Below, one piece after another: positions 42,559-53,100 of a stretch of 64,000 nt of DNA (within the stretch, counting starts at the first letter, position 1; each line of letters starts with the position of its first letter). Under the pieces are notes generated by a model. That model worked only from the letters and a program-made list of their open reading frames with translations, had not been told where the DNA came from and did no database searches. Position numbers and translations under genes: made by a program. Source of the stretch: CAVYXK01 sp963708245 (GTDB taxonomy: Bacteria; Pseudomonadota; Alphaproteobacteria; Acetobacterales; Acetobacteraceae); the NCBI GenBank assembly GCA_963708245.1, contig OY970201.1:496001-560000 (forward strand), read 5' to 3'.

Positions 42559-42677
42559 TACCTCTCCCGCGCTGCGGGAGAGGTCACCCGCCGTTGCCGC
42601 GGCGGGTGAGGGCGCCGGGGCTCCCGAGACCCCCAGTTCGCTGCGCGAACCGACCTCTCCTCAAGTGCGGGAGGAGT
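42559..42677. repeat. REP-like palindromes in inverted pair
   Basis: ACCTCTCCCGCGCTGCGGGA plus GAGGT, the arm ACCCGCCGTTGCCGCGGCGG, and GGTGAGGGCGCCGGGG (about 42559-42617) are followed by a degenerate inverted unit with GTTCGCTGCGCGAAC and GACCTCTCCTCAAGTGCGGG (to 42677). The pair separates the MBL operon start from the YkuD gene end, both on the minus strand. Confidence 0.75.
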
Positions 42678-42683
42678 TGCTGA

Positions 42684-43178
42684 CTACGCCGGCCGAATCT
42701 CCAGCCCAGTCAGTCCGTCGGCTAGCACATCGCGCAGATCATCGGCGGCGAGCGCAACGCAGCCAGCCGTTGGCGCATAATCGGGGCGCGCCACATGCAG
42801 AAAGATGGCCGAGCCCCGCCCGCGCACGACCGGCGCATCGTTCCAGCCAAGCACGCCCAACACATCATAGAGCCCGTCCGCCCGCCACAACTCCTCGCAA
42901 CGCCCCCGGTGCGGCAGGCGGACCATGTGGTTGTAATCGGCATGGATTGCGTCGTCGCACCAGCCGTCGTCCGGGGCGATCGGCTCGATCGGCGCGGCGC
43001 AATTCGGCGGCGGCACGCGGTCGGCGCGATAAAGCACACGCCGCAGCGGCAGCACCCCGGCAGGCGTGGCGCCATCGCCCTCCTGCTTGTCGCCGCGCAC
43101 CCCGCCCCGCCCGAGGGCAACGCGGAATGTCCGCCCGCCCGCGATCAGCCGGCCATCCGGCAGGACGACCGCTCGCAT
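42684..43178 (-). CDS. YkuD-type L,D-transpeptidase family protein
   Basis: A 164-residue protein from ATG 43178. The catalytic stretch FLHVARPDYAPTAGCVALAA has the conserved His and the Thr-x-Gly-Cys of the YkuD domain. GRTFRVALGRGGVRGDKQEG and DGATPAGVLPLRRVLYRADR are typical of the short YkuD group. There is no signal peptide, unlike classical cell-wall cross-linking enzymes, so a cytoplasmic or non-classical role is possible. It begins four bases from the ribA locus on the same strand. Confidence 0.85.
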   Translation of the reverse strand: MRAVVLPDGRLIAGGRTFRVALGRGGVRGDKQEGDGATPAGVLPLRRVLYRADRVPPPNCAAPIEPIAPDDGWCDDAIHADYNHMVRLPHRGRCEELWRADGLYDVLGVLGWNDAPVVRGRGSAIFLHVARPDYAPTAGCVALAADDLRDVLADGLTGLEIRPA

Positions 43179-43182
43179 CCGT

Positions 43183-44344
43183 TCAGTCCAGCAGATGTCC
43201 GAATCGCCGCGCCTTGGTCGCAAGATACTGGTCGTTCACGCCATTCGGTGGGAAGGCGTGCGGCTCGCGAGCGACCACCTCGATCCCGCATGCCTCCAGC
43301 GCGGCGACCTTATCGGGATTGTTGGTCAACAGCCGGATGCGGCGGACGCCGAGTTGCTGCAGCATGGTCGCGGCGACCAGGAAATTCCGCTCGTCCGCCC
43401 CCCAACCGAGCGCCCGGTTGGCGTCCAGCGTATCGAACCCGCGGTCCTGCAGGGCGTAGGCGCGCAGCTTGTTCACCAGCCCGATGCTGCGCCCCTCCTG
43501 CGCGAGGTAGAGCAGCACCCCCGCCCCTTCCCCGGCCATGCGCCGGATCGCGCCTTTGAGCTGGGCGCCGCAGTCGCAGCGAAGACTGCCCAGCAAATCG
43601 CCGGTGAAGCATTCGGAATGCAGCCGGACCAGAGGAGCCTCCTGCGCCTCCGGCGCGCCCACGACGATGGCGAGGTGCTCGAACCCGCCATCCTCAGTCC
43701 GGAACGCGACGATCCGTGTGTCGGCCGCTGAGTTCGAGCGGCGCCACGGCCTCGGCAACCTTGCGGAGCCCGGCCGCCGCGGCGGGCCGATAGGCCAGCA
43801 CATCGTCCGCCTCCACGGCGAGAATCCCCTGGCGTGCCGCCTGCTCGGCCGTGGGAGGCCCAGCCGGGGCGCACAGCACTGCCGGCAGCAGCCGGGCCAG
43901 CTTCATCAACTCCAGCGCCGCGGCCGCGGATGCAGGCACTGTCGTCGTTTCCGGATGCAACGGAAGCGACTGGTCTTCGGTGGGGTCGGCAATGCTGTGC
44001 AGCGCCTCGGGCGCCAGCAGCGCCTCTGGAAGCCGGAGCGCGACCGCCGGGCCTGCCTGCTCGATCGGCCGGTGCAGCACCGAAGCTGCCCGCACCGGAG
44101 CCAGCAGCAGCACAGGAGGTTCCGGCGTCAACGCAGCCAGCTCATCCAGTCCCCGCGGCCCAGCCGTTTCCGCCGCCAGCAGAACAAGCGGCGCGGCGCC
44201 GGCGAGCAGCACAGGAGATCCCCGACGCAACTCGGCACCGGCACGATGAACGGTGCGCAGGCGCGCCATCGGCAACCCGCTCTGTGGCGGTGAGCCGGAG
44301 GGCGGGGCAGGCAGTGCATCCAGGGCAGCTGATGTCCGCGTCAC
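43183..44344 (-). pseudogene. ribA: GTP cyclohydrolase II (RibA) with N-terminal extension, frameshifted
   Basis: Two frames make one about 386-residue gene. The first frame (MTRTSAALDALPAPPSGSPP to VAEAVAPLELS) is an Ala/Leu/Pro-rich domain, a degenerate RibB-like or spacer region. The second frame is complete RibA: LVRLHSECFTGDLLGSLRCD with zinc Cys, YLAQEGRSIGLVNKLRAYAL, and LLTNNPDKVAALEACGIEVV. The frames join near 43725, where one extra base in GG (minus strand) explains the break (LELSADTRIVAF if removed). RibA opens GTP in riboflavin synthesis and is usually essential, so sequence error is plausible. The intact C-terminal domain could also start internally. Confidence 0.82.
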
Positions 44345-44680
44345 TGTTCGATCACGATAAAGCGAAATGAAGCTGGCCTATTTTCGTCACTATTCACCCC
44401 GACGCTACTAGCAGGTCACCTGCGCGAGGCCAGCAGGCCGCGAGCCGCGGACCATCGGGCGAGGGAGTATATGGCGGATCGAGTCGACTGTCGCGGACGG
44501 GTTCACGGCGATGTGAGCAGCATTCGGGGCGCTGCGCCAGCCCTGGTGGTTCTACAAGCGTGATGGCATCCAATGTACCCCCGGCGTGTACCGGCGAGTC
44601 GTCCCGCCGTGCCCCGCCGGATCACCCAGTCGCTGGGGCGTGCTCCTGGCGCGCCCGGCACTTGCGAAGGATAAGAAGCA
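44345..44680. other. Intergenic, promoter region
   Basis: About 335 bases between the divergent ribA and response-regulator starts. A 14-codon frame (MKLAYFRHYSPRRY) at its left end has no support. The right end carries GAAGGATAAGAAGCA before the regulator ATG. I find no clear -35/-10 pair. Confidence 0.35.
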
Positions 44681-45406
44681 ATGTCGAGTGAACGACCAAT
44701 CCTGATCGTGGACGATGACCATGACCTCCGCCTGACCTTGGCCGAGCAACTGGCCGTCGATGGCGAGTTCACCTCGGTCGAGGCGGCGACGCTGAGCGAC
44801 GCCGAGCAACAGCTTGCCAGCAAGGACGCCCGGTTCGATGCGATTATCCTGGACGTCACCCTGCCGGACGGTGACGGTCGGGACTTCTGCATGAAGCTGC
44901 GCCGCCAGGGGCACAAGATGCCGGTGATCATGCTCACCGGTTCCGACGCCGAAACCGACGTCGTGAGAGGACTCGATTCTGGCGCCAACGATTACATTGC
45001 CAAGCCGTTCCGGCTGAACGAGTTGCTAGCACGGCTGCGTGCCCAGCTCCGCATCTTCGAAAACAGCGAGGACGCGGTGTTCACCATCGGCCCGTACACG
45101 TTCCGTCCGTCGGCGAAGCTGCTGCAGGAGCCGATGAAGAACCGCCGCATCCGGTTGACGGAGAAAGAGGCAGCCATCCTCAAGTTCCTCTACCGGGCTG
45201 GCGATCGGGCGGTCGCCCGCCAAGTGCTCCTGAACGAGGTCTGGGGCTATAACGCCGCAGTCACCACCCACACGCTGGAGACGCATATCTATCGGTTGCG
45301 CCAGAAGATCGAACCCGATCCGGCAAATGCCCGCCTGCTGGTGACCGAAGGCGGCGGCTACCGCTTGGTTCCCGAGGGCGTGCCGGCAGCCTCGGTGCCA
45401 GCCTGA
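44681..45406 (+). CDS. OmpR-family response regulator
   Basis: A 241-residue two-domain regulator. The receiver domain has the acidic pocket in PILIVDDDHDLRLTLAEQL, the phospho-acceptor Asp in AIILDVTLPDGDGRDF, the switch Thr in VIMLTGSDAE and Lys in YIAKPFRLNELLARL. The C-terminal winged helix is complete: RIRLTEKEAAILKFLYRAGD, LLNEVWGYNAAVTTHTLETH, IYRLRQKIEPDPANARLLV. No histidine kinase is adjacent, so it is an orphan regulator. The DUF29 gene follows after seven bases. Confidence 0.93.
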   Translation: MSSERPILIVDDDHDLRLTLAEQLAVDGEFTSVEAATLSDAEQQLASKDARFDAIILDVTLPDGDGRDFCMKLRRQGHKMPVIMLTGSDAETDVVRGLDSGANDYIAKPFRLNELLARLRAQLRIFENSEDAVFTIGPYTFRPSAKLLQEPMKNRRIRLTEKEAAILKFLYRAGDRAVARQVLLNEVWGYNAAVTTHTLETHIYRLRQKIEPDPANARLLVTEGGGYRLVPEGVPAASVPA

Positions 45407-45413
45407 GAGACGC

Positions 45414-45914
45414 GTGGAGAACGAACTCTACTGGCAGGACATCCTGCTCTGGTCGGAGCGCCAGGGCGAGTTACTGCGCCGTGCCGCCCGCGGTGAGCGG
45501 GTGGAGGGCGTGGACTGGGACCACGTCATCGAGGAGGTCGAGGACGTGGGTCGATCAGAGCTGCATTCGGTCGAGAGTCTGCTGCGACACGCCATGATTC
45601 ATGTGCTCAAGGCGGTCGCGTGGCCGACTGCCGGGCCATGCGAGCATTGGCGTTCGGAGGCACTCGGACTCTTGGCCGACGCGGAAGAGCGCTTCTCGCC
45701 GTCAATGCGGCAGTGGATCGGCTGCGACGAGTTGTATCGCAAGGCTCTGAAGCAGGTGCGCGCGATCACCATAGACGGTCAGCCGCGTGGTTCGCTGCCG
45801 GACGAGTGCCCGTTCACGCTCGACGCCCTGCTTGCGGGTGACAGGGATGCGCTGGAAGCACAGCTCCGCGACGCGCTACAGGCTCAGCTCCACGCACACC
45901 GGCACGTGGTCTGA
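45414..45914 (+). CDS. DUF29 family protein
   Basis: A 166-residue protein with a GTG start. YWQDILLWSERQGELLRRAA and DWDHVIEEVEDVGRSELHSV are the N-terminal DUF29 signature; LLRHAMIHVLKAVAWPTAG and the C-terminal SLPDECPFTLDALLAGD complete it. DUF29 proteins are common in cyanobacteria and alphaproteobacteria, and their function is unknown. The last 39 bases overlap the convergent xthA gene. Confidence 0.88.
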   Translation: MENELYWQDILLWSERQGELLRRAARGERVEGVDWDHVIEEVEDVGRSELHSVESLLRHAMIHVLKAVAWPTAGPCEHWRSEALGLLADAEERFSPSMRQWIGCDELYRKALKQVRAITIDGQPRGSLPDECPFTLDALLAGDRDALEAQLRDALQAQLHAHRHVV

Positions 45915-46673
45915 TCCCTGCGGCCAGTCCCGTGCATCTTTCAGTACGATCTGCCGATGCAGCGCGCCGGCCAGGTCGGGCGTGACCCAGATATGGTCGA
46001 GTCGTCGGCCTCGGTCGGAGGCCCGCCAATCCCAGTTGCGGTACGACCACCACGTGTAAAGCTTTTGGTCGGCCGGCACGAAATGCCTGAGGGCATCAAC
46101 GAAGCCGGTATGGAGCCATGCGGTCAGGCCCTCGGTCTCCGGCGGCGTGTGACTGACGATCTTCAGAAGCTGCTTGTGGCTCCAGACATCATGTTCGAGC
46201 GGTGCGATGTTGAGGTCGCCCACCAGCACGGTGCGGGCGAGCCCGGTGCGCGCAGCGAACCACATGCGCGTCTCGGCGACGAAGTCGAGCTTGTGCGCGA
46301 ATTTCGGATTCTGCGCGCGATCCGGCACGTCGCCGCCAGCGGGCACGTAGAAATTGTGCAGCTCCATGGGGCCGCCCGGCGCATCGAGCAGAACCGACAG
46401 ATGCCGGCAGTCGCCCTTGGCGCACCAATCCGGGGCGAGCGACACCACCTCGACAGGGCGTCGTGAGAGAATGGCTACCCCGTTGTAGCCCTTCATGCCG
46501 CGGAACGCGACGAACGGGTAACCGAGCTGGCCGGGTGCATCCGCGGGAAACAGCTCATCCGGCACCTTCGTCTCCTGAAGGCAGATCACATCCGGTGCCA
46601 GTGCATCGGTCAGCGCCTTGAGCAACGGCAGACGCAGCCGCAGCGAGTTGATGTTCCAGGTAACAATTCGCAA
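45876..46673 (-). CDS. xthA: Exodeoxyribonuclease III
   Basis: A 265-residue Mg-dependent AP endonuclease/3'-exonuclease. I choose the TTG at 46673, giving the standard start LRIVTWNINSLRLRLPLLKA. Catalytic elements: ICLQETKVPD (Glu), ELHNFYVPAGGDVPD (Tyr), VLVGDLNIAP (Asp and Asn), RLDHIWVTPDL and the terminal GSDHVPVCVEL (Asp-His). It repairs abasic sites in DNA. The frame stays open upstream without motifs. The 3' end overlaps DUF29 in convergent orientation. Confidence 0.92.
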   Translation of the reverse strand: MRIVTWNINSLRLRLPLLKALTDALAPDVICLQETKVPDELFPADAPGQLGYPFVAFRGMKGYNGVAILSRRPVEVVSLAPDWCAKGDCRHLSVLLDAPGGPMELHNFYVPAGGDVPDRAQNPKFAHKLDFVAETRMWFAARTGLARTVLVGDLNIAPLEHDVWSHKQLLKIVSHTPPETEGLTAWLHTGFVDALRHFVPADQKLYTWWSYRNWDWRASDRGRRLDHIWVTPDLAGALHRQIVLKDARDWPQGSDHVPVCVELSL

Positions 46674-46928
46674 GCTATGATCCGCCCTCGATTCCGAGCG
46701 GTGAACGATACCGGGCTGCCCACCGGCTGAACAGCGCGACCGTGAACCGACCTGGTCGCCACACGTTGGCATCTCGATGGCAGGCTGCCATTCGCGTGAC
46801 TGACCGAGGGAGAGGCGAAGAGGCTGCGCGGACCGGCAGCTCACCCCAACTCCGCGGATTGTGAGGTTTGCTCTGGCGAGTCTCCGCACATGTTGCGTGG
46901 GCGGCAATTCTAGGAGTTGGCGGAGGAC
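46674..46928. other. Upstream region of the glycogen/trehalose operon
   Basis: About 255 bases between the divergent starts of xthA and glgE. It must hold the promoter of the long operon, but I see no strong consensus boxes. GGAGG lies close to the glgE ATG. Confidence 0.35.
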
Positions 46929-49900
46929 ATGGCGCCCAAGATCTACCACATGCATCCGCTGGTCGCCGGACCGCTTGCCGAGTGGCCGCGCCATCTCGCC
47001 AGATGCCGTGCCATGGGCTTCGATTGCGTCGGTTCGGCGCCGATGTTCGCCCCCGGCCGTGACGGCGACATTTTCCTCTCCGCCAACCACGAGGCATTGC
47101 ATCCGGCGCTGGGATGGGATGGCCCGGCCGACGCGGGCATTGCCCGCCTGGCGGACGACTGCGCCCGCCACGAGCTACGGCTGATCCTCGATCTCGTTCC
47201 CGATCGGGTGGCGATCGATGCCACCATCCGGGCACGGCAGCCTGACTGGTTCGAGGCGGACGCTGCCAGCGCCGAACCGCCCGATCCGCGCCACAAGCCG
47301 CGCTCGCGCGACGCCGCGGAGACGCGTTATGACGCCGGCAACTCGGCCGGCCAGCTCGGCGCCTGGTGGGCCGAGCGGCTCACCCGGCTTGCGCGCGCCG
47401 GCGCCGCCGGCTTTCGGTGCCTCAACCCGCACCATGTCCCGCCGGCGATCTGGCGCCACATCATCGCGGAGGTGCGGGGCTCGGCAACCGAAACGCTCTT
47501 CATCGCCTGGACACCTGGACTCGAGCGCGCCGCCGTCGCGCGCCTGGCTGGCTTGGACTTCGACTTCGTCGTCTCCTCGCTCGCCTGGTGGGACGTGCGG
47601 GCAAGCTGGCTGTGCGACGAGGCAGAGACGCTCAGGCAGGTCGCGCCCCGCATCGCGTCGCCCGAGCCTTCGTTTACCGATCGGCTGGCACCGCGTCTTG
47701 ATCCCGAGGCCGATGTCGCGGCTGCCTATCGCCGGGCGTTGCGCCTTGCGGCTGCCACCGCCAGCGGTCTGTTCGTGCCTATGGGGTTCGAATACGCCAC
47801 CCGCCGCGCGTTCGATCCTGTGCGCGCGGCACCGCAGGATTTCGAGCAGGCCCGGCAGGAGGCGCGCAGCGACCTGAGTGAGGAGATCCGGGCAGCGAAC
47901 CGACTTACCGACGAGATCGCCGCCCTCGGCATAGATGGCGAAATGCGGCCGCTGACCGGGCCGGAATCAGAAGTGACCGCACTGTTGCGCGCTGATGCGC
48001 CCGATGTGCGGCAGGCGAACCACGCGCTGGTGGTGGTGGCCAATCCCGCATTGACCCGGACGGCGCGGCTCGACTTTCCGCTGCTGCATCTGCCGGCGAC
48101 CGCGGGGGCGGCATTCGGGCCGCCCGCTCGCGCGGACGGCGAGCTTGATCTGCGCTCCCCGCTCGCGCCCGGCGAGGTGCGCGTCTTTCGGTATGACCGC
48201 GCTCCGCCGGTCGCCATGCCGCGGAATGGCGGTGCCGCGGCCGCAGTCGAGGCAGCTGCGGCGCCGCGCATCGTCATAGACGCAGTTGCACCCGCTGTAG
48301 ATCACGGACGCTTCGCCGTGAAGCGCCTGGCCGGCGATGCCGTCACCGTCTCGACGGATATATTCGCCGACGGGCACGACGGCACTGAGCGCCGCGCTAC
48401 TGTGGCGCGCCGCCGATGAAAGCGACTGGCAGCGCGAGCCGATGCGGCCCACGGTCAACGATCGCTGGGAGGCGAGCTTCACCCCTGTCCGCGTCGGCCG
48501 TCACTCTTTCACCATCGAGGCCTGGTGGGATGAGTGGCGGACGTTGCGACGCGATCTGGTACGCAAGCGCGAGGCGGGGCAGGATGTTGCGGCTGAAATC
48601 GAAGAGGGCTTGCAGCTTCTGCGCCGGATCGCCACTAACCCGGCGAGTGCCGGAGTACGGGCGACGCTGCAGCGACTGGACGGGGCCTCCGCTGCTGACC
48701 GGATCGACATACTAATCGCCGAAGAGACTCTGGCAGCGGTCGATGCCGCGGAGCACCGCCCCTTCGCAGTCCGCCACGCCGAGCTGCCGCTCGACGCCGA
48801 CCGTGCGCAGGCGGAGTTCGCGAGCTGGTATGAAATGTTCCCGCGCTCGGCAACGCGGGATCCCGCTCGGCACGGCACGTTCGACGATGTGATCGCCGCC
48901 CTGCCGCGTATCCGCGATCTGGGTTTCGACGTGCTGTATTTCCCGCCGATCCATCCGATCGGTCACACCAACCGCAAGGGGCGCAACAACAGCCTGAAGG
49001 CCGAGCCGGACGACCTGGGCAGTCCCTATGCGATCGGCGACGAGACCGGCGGGCACGACGCGATCCTCCCGGCGCTTGGAACAATGGAGGACTTTCGCCG
49101 GCTGCTTGCTGCGGCGTGGGAGCATCGGTTGGAGATCGCGCTCGATTTCGCCATCCAATGCTCGCTCGATCATCCGTGGATCAAGCAGCATCCGCAGTGG
49201 TTCCGCTGGCGCCCGGACGGTTCTGTGCGCTATGCGGAGAACCCACCGAAGAAGTACGAGGACATCGTCAATGTCGATTTCTACGCGCCAGCCGCGATCC
49301 CCAACCTTTGGCTGGCGCTGCGCGACGTCGTGCTGTTCTGGGTTGACCACGGTGTGCGCATCTTCCGGGTGGACAACCCACACACGAAGCCGCTGCCGTT
49401 CTGGGAATGGATGATCGCCGACATGCGCGCCAGGGATCCCGGCGTCATTTTCCTTTCCGAAGCCTTCACCCGACCGAAGCTGATGTATCGCCTGGCGAAG
49501 GTTGGTTTCACTCAGTCCTATACGTATTTCACGTGGCGCAACTCCAAGCAGGAGATCATGGAGTACCTGACCGAACTTAATTCGCTGCCGGTGAGCGAAT
49601 TCTTCCGTCCAAATTTCTTCGTCAATACACCCGACATCAATCCGTATTTCCTGCAGACCTCGGGCCGCGCAGGCTTCCTGATCCGGGCGGTGCTGGCGAC
49701 CACGTTGTCCAGCCTGTGGGGGATGTATTGCGGCTTCGAGTTGTGCGAAGCGGCGCCGCTGCCCGGACGAGAGGAGTACCTCGATGCCGAGAAATACCAG
49801 ATCCGGGTGCGCGACTGGGACGCGCCCGGCAACATTGCGGCCGAGATCGCCGCGCTCAACCGTATCCGCCGCGCCAACCCGGCGCTGCAATCCCATCTCG

Positions 49901-50196
49901 GCATGAGATTCTACAACGCCTTCAACGATCAGGTGCTGCTCTATGGCAAGATGGCGCCTGACAGCCGCGCGATGGTGCTGGTGGCAGTGAGCCTCGATCC
50001 TCATCACGTGCAAGAGGCAGGGATCGAGGTGCCGCTGTGGGAATGGGGGCTGCCTGACAGTGGATCGCTTGCTGCCGAGGACCTTGTGCGCAACCATCGG
50101 TTCACCTGGTTCGGCAAGAACCAGACCGTGCGCCTGGACCCCGCCGAAATGCCGTTCTGCATCTGGCGCGTCGGCCCGGTAGGGGCGGCGGCATGA
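46929..50196 (+). pseudogene. glgE: Maltosyltransferase GlgE with N-terminal amylase-like domain, frameshifted
   Basis: Two frames make one about 1,088-residue protein. The first (PKIYHMHPLVAGPLAEWPRH onward) is a GH13-like barrel of about 430 residues with its catalytic Asp replaced (GAAGFRCLNPHHVP); it ends in the true GlgE N-domain start RIVIDAVAPAVDHGRFAVKR and DIFADGHD. The second frame resumes ALSAALLWRAADESDWQREP and has the whole catalytic part: IFRVDNPHTKPLPFWEW (nucleophile Asp) and IFLSEAFTRPKLMYR (acid/base Glu). The break is at 48381-48382, where one G too many in GACGGCACTG explains it. GlgE adds maltosyl units from maltose 1-phosphate to alpha-1,4-glucan. It overlaps treS by four bases. 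Confidence 0.88.
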
Positions 50197-53100
50197 ACGT
50201 CCCACTGTCCACGCCGCTGCCCCTTGCCGCTGTCCAGTCGGCCGAGGACGACCGCCTGTGGTACAAGGACGCGGCCATCTATCAGATCCATGTCAAGTCT
50301 TTCTTCGATGGCGATAACGACGGCGTTGGCGATTTTCCCGGTCTGCTGTCGAAGCTCGACTACATCGCCTCGCTCGGGGTCACCGCGATCTGGTTGCTGC
50401 CGTTCTATCCCTCGCCCCGCGTGGATGACGGCTACGACATCAGCGATTACCGTGGCGTTCATCCCGACTATGGTACGCTGCCGGATGTAAAACGCTTCAT
50501 CGCGGCGGCGCATGCCCGCGGCATCCGGGTGATCACCGAGCTGGTTATCAACCACACCTCGGACCAACACCCGTGGTTTCAGCGCGCGCGGCTGGCGAAG
50601 CCCCGCACGTCGAATCGCGACTTCTACGTGTGGTCCGATACGGATCACAAATATGCCGGCACACGCGTCATTTTCCTGGACACTGAGCGATCAAACTGGA
50701 CCTGGGACGAGACTGCCGGCGCATATTATTGGCATCGCTTCTATTCGCATCAGCCTGACCTCAATTTTGACAATCCGCGCGTACTCAAGGAAGTGCTCGC
50801 GGTAATGCGCTATTGGCTTGCCATGGGCGTCGACGGGCTGCGCTTAGATGCGGTGCCCTACCTGGTCGAGCGCGAAGGCACCAGCAACGAGAATCTGCCG
50901 GAGACTCATGCCGTGCTGCGGAAAATCCGCGCCGAGGTCGATGCGTCGTTCCCCGATCGCATGCTGCTGGCCGAGGCCAATCAGTGGCCGGAGGATACCA
51001 AAGAGTATTTCGGTAGCGGGGACGAATGCCACATGGCGTTCCATTTCCCGCTGATGCCACGTATGTATATGGCGATCGCCCGCGAGGACCGGTTTCCGAT
51101 CACCGACATCCTGCGCCAAACTCCCGATATTCCGGCAACATGCCAGTGGGCCATCTTCCTACGCAATCACGACGAGCTGACCCTAGAGATGGTCACCAAT
51201 TCCGAGCGCGACTATCTTTGGGAGACTTATGCGGCCGACCGTCGTGCCCGACTCAATCTCGGCATTCGCCGCCGGCTCGCGCCGTTGCTGGAGCACGACC
51301 GACGGCGCATCGAGCTGATGAATTACCTATTGCTGTCGATGCCCGGGACGCCGGTGATCTATTACGGCGACGAGATCGGCATGGGTGACAACATCCATCT
51401 CGGCGACCGCAACGGAGTGCGCACGCCGATGCAGTGGTCGCCTGACCGCAATGGCGGTTTCTCCCGCGCCGATCCGGCTTCCCTGGTGCTGCCGGTGATC
51501 ATGGACCCGCTCTACGGCTACGAAGCGGTCAACGTGGAGGCGCAGACCCGCGACCCCCACTCGTTGCTGAACTGGACGCGTCGCGTGCTGGCGGTGCGCC
51601 GCCAGCACCGCGCGTTCGGTCGCGGCGACTTCCGGCTGCTGTATCCGAAGAACCGAAAGATTCTCGCGTATCTGCGCACTTATCGTGAAGAGACGCTGCT
51701 GTGCGTTGCGAATCTTGCCCGTACGCCGCAAGCGGTGGAGCTTGATCTAACGGAATTCGCCGGACGTTACCCAATCGAACTGGACGGCACGTCGGTGTTT
51801 CCGCCGATCGGGCAGCTCACGTATCTCCTGACGCTGCCGCCCTATGGTTTCTACTGGTTTCTTCTCGCCAGAGAGGTGGATTGGCCGTCCTGGCACACAC
51901 CGGCACCGGAGCCCATGCCCGAATATCAGACGATCGTCATGCGCCACTCACTGGCCGATGCGCTTGCCTCGGCTCGGGCGGCGATGGAACGGGACATCCT
52001 GCCCACCTATCTGGCCAAGCGCCGCTGGTTCTCGGCGAAGGACCAGACGCTCGGTGCGGTGCGCCTGGCGCTGCTCTCTGCGCTGGATGCCGAGCGCGAG
52101 CTGCTGCTGGCGGAGGTCGAGACCGTGCTGCCAGGCGGAACGGCGCGCTGGCTGCTGCCGCTCTCGGTGTATTGGGAGGATGAGCCGACCGCGGCACTGC
52201 CCGCACAGCTCGCGCTGGCGCGGGTGCGTCACCGCAGCCGGGTCGGCCTGTTGACCGATGCATTCGCCGTCCCGGCTTTCGTCCGCGCCATGATGACGGG
52301 GTTTGCCGAGAGAAGGCGGATCGCCACGGAAGACGGCGAGCTGCAGTTCGAACCAACCTATCGCATGCGCGAGGCCAGCATCGCCCCTGATGCCGGCATC
52401 AACTGGCTGTCCGCCGAACAATCCAACAGCTCGTTGATTGTCGGTGATCTGGCGATGCTGAAGATCTTCCGCCGGATTGTCGGCGGCCCGCATCCCGAGG
52501 CCGAGATGGGGCACTACCTGACCGAGCAGGGCTTCGCCGGGATCCCGCCGCTGCTGGGAGAACTGGTGCGCATCGGCGTCGATGGGACTCGGCACACGCT
52601 GGCAGTCGCACAGGGTTTCATTCGGAACCAGGGCGACGGGTGGAACTGGACGCTGGAGTGGTTGATGCGCGGCCTGTCGGATCTTGACGCCGAGGGCAAT
52701 CTTGGTGCGTCCCCGCATGAGCATTTCGAGGATTACCAGGCGATCGCCACTTTGCTGGGGCGCCGGCTTGGAGAAATGCACGCGGTGCTTGCACAACCTT
52801 CGGATGACGCGGCGTTTGCACCGATGGCGGCCGACGCGGACACGGTGCACCGCTGGATCGAGCAGGTGATCGGTCAGCTCGACACCGCCTATCGGGCGAT
52901 CGACACGCAACACGAGCTGGAGGAGGCGACGGCGGCGGAGGCAACATATCTGCGCTCCATGCGGGAACCGTTGCTTTCCGCGGTGCGAGATGCAGCGCGG
53001 CACGGCCTGGGAACGAAGCTGACGCGGGTACACGGCGATCTGCATCTCGGCCAGACGCTGGTGGCCAGCGGTGAGATCTATATCATCGATTTTGAGGGCG

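Noticed and set aside
48712..50205. A 497-codon minus-strand frame opposite glgE
   Set aside because: It is antisense to catalytic GlgE sequence and has no recognisable domain.
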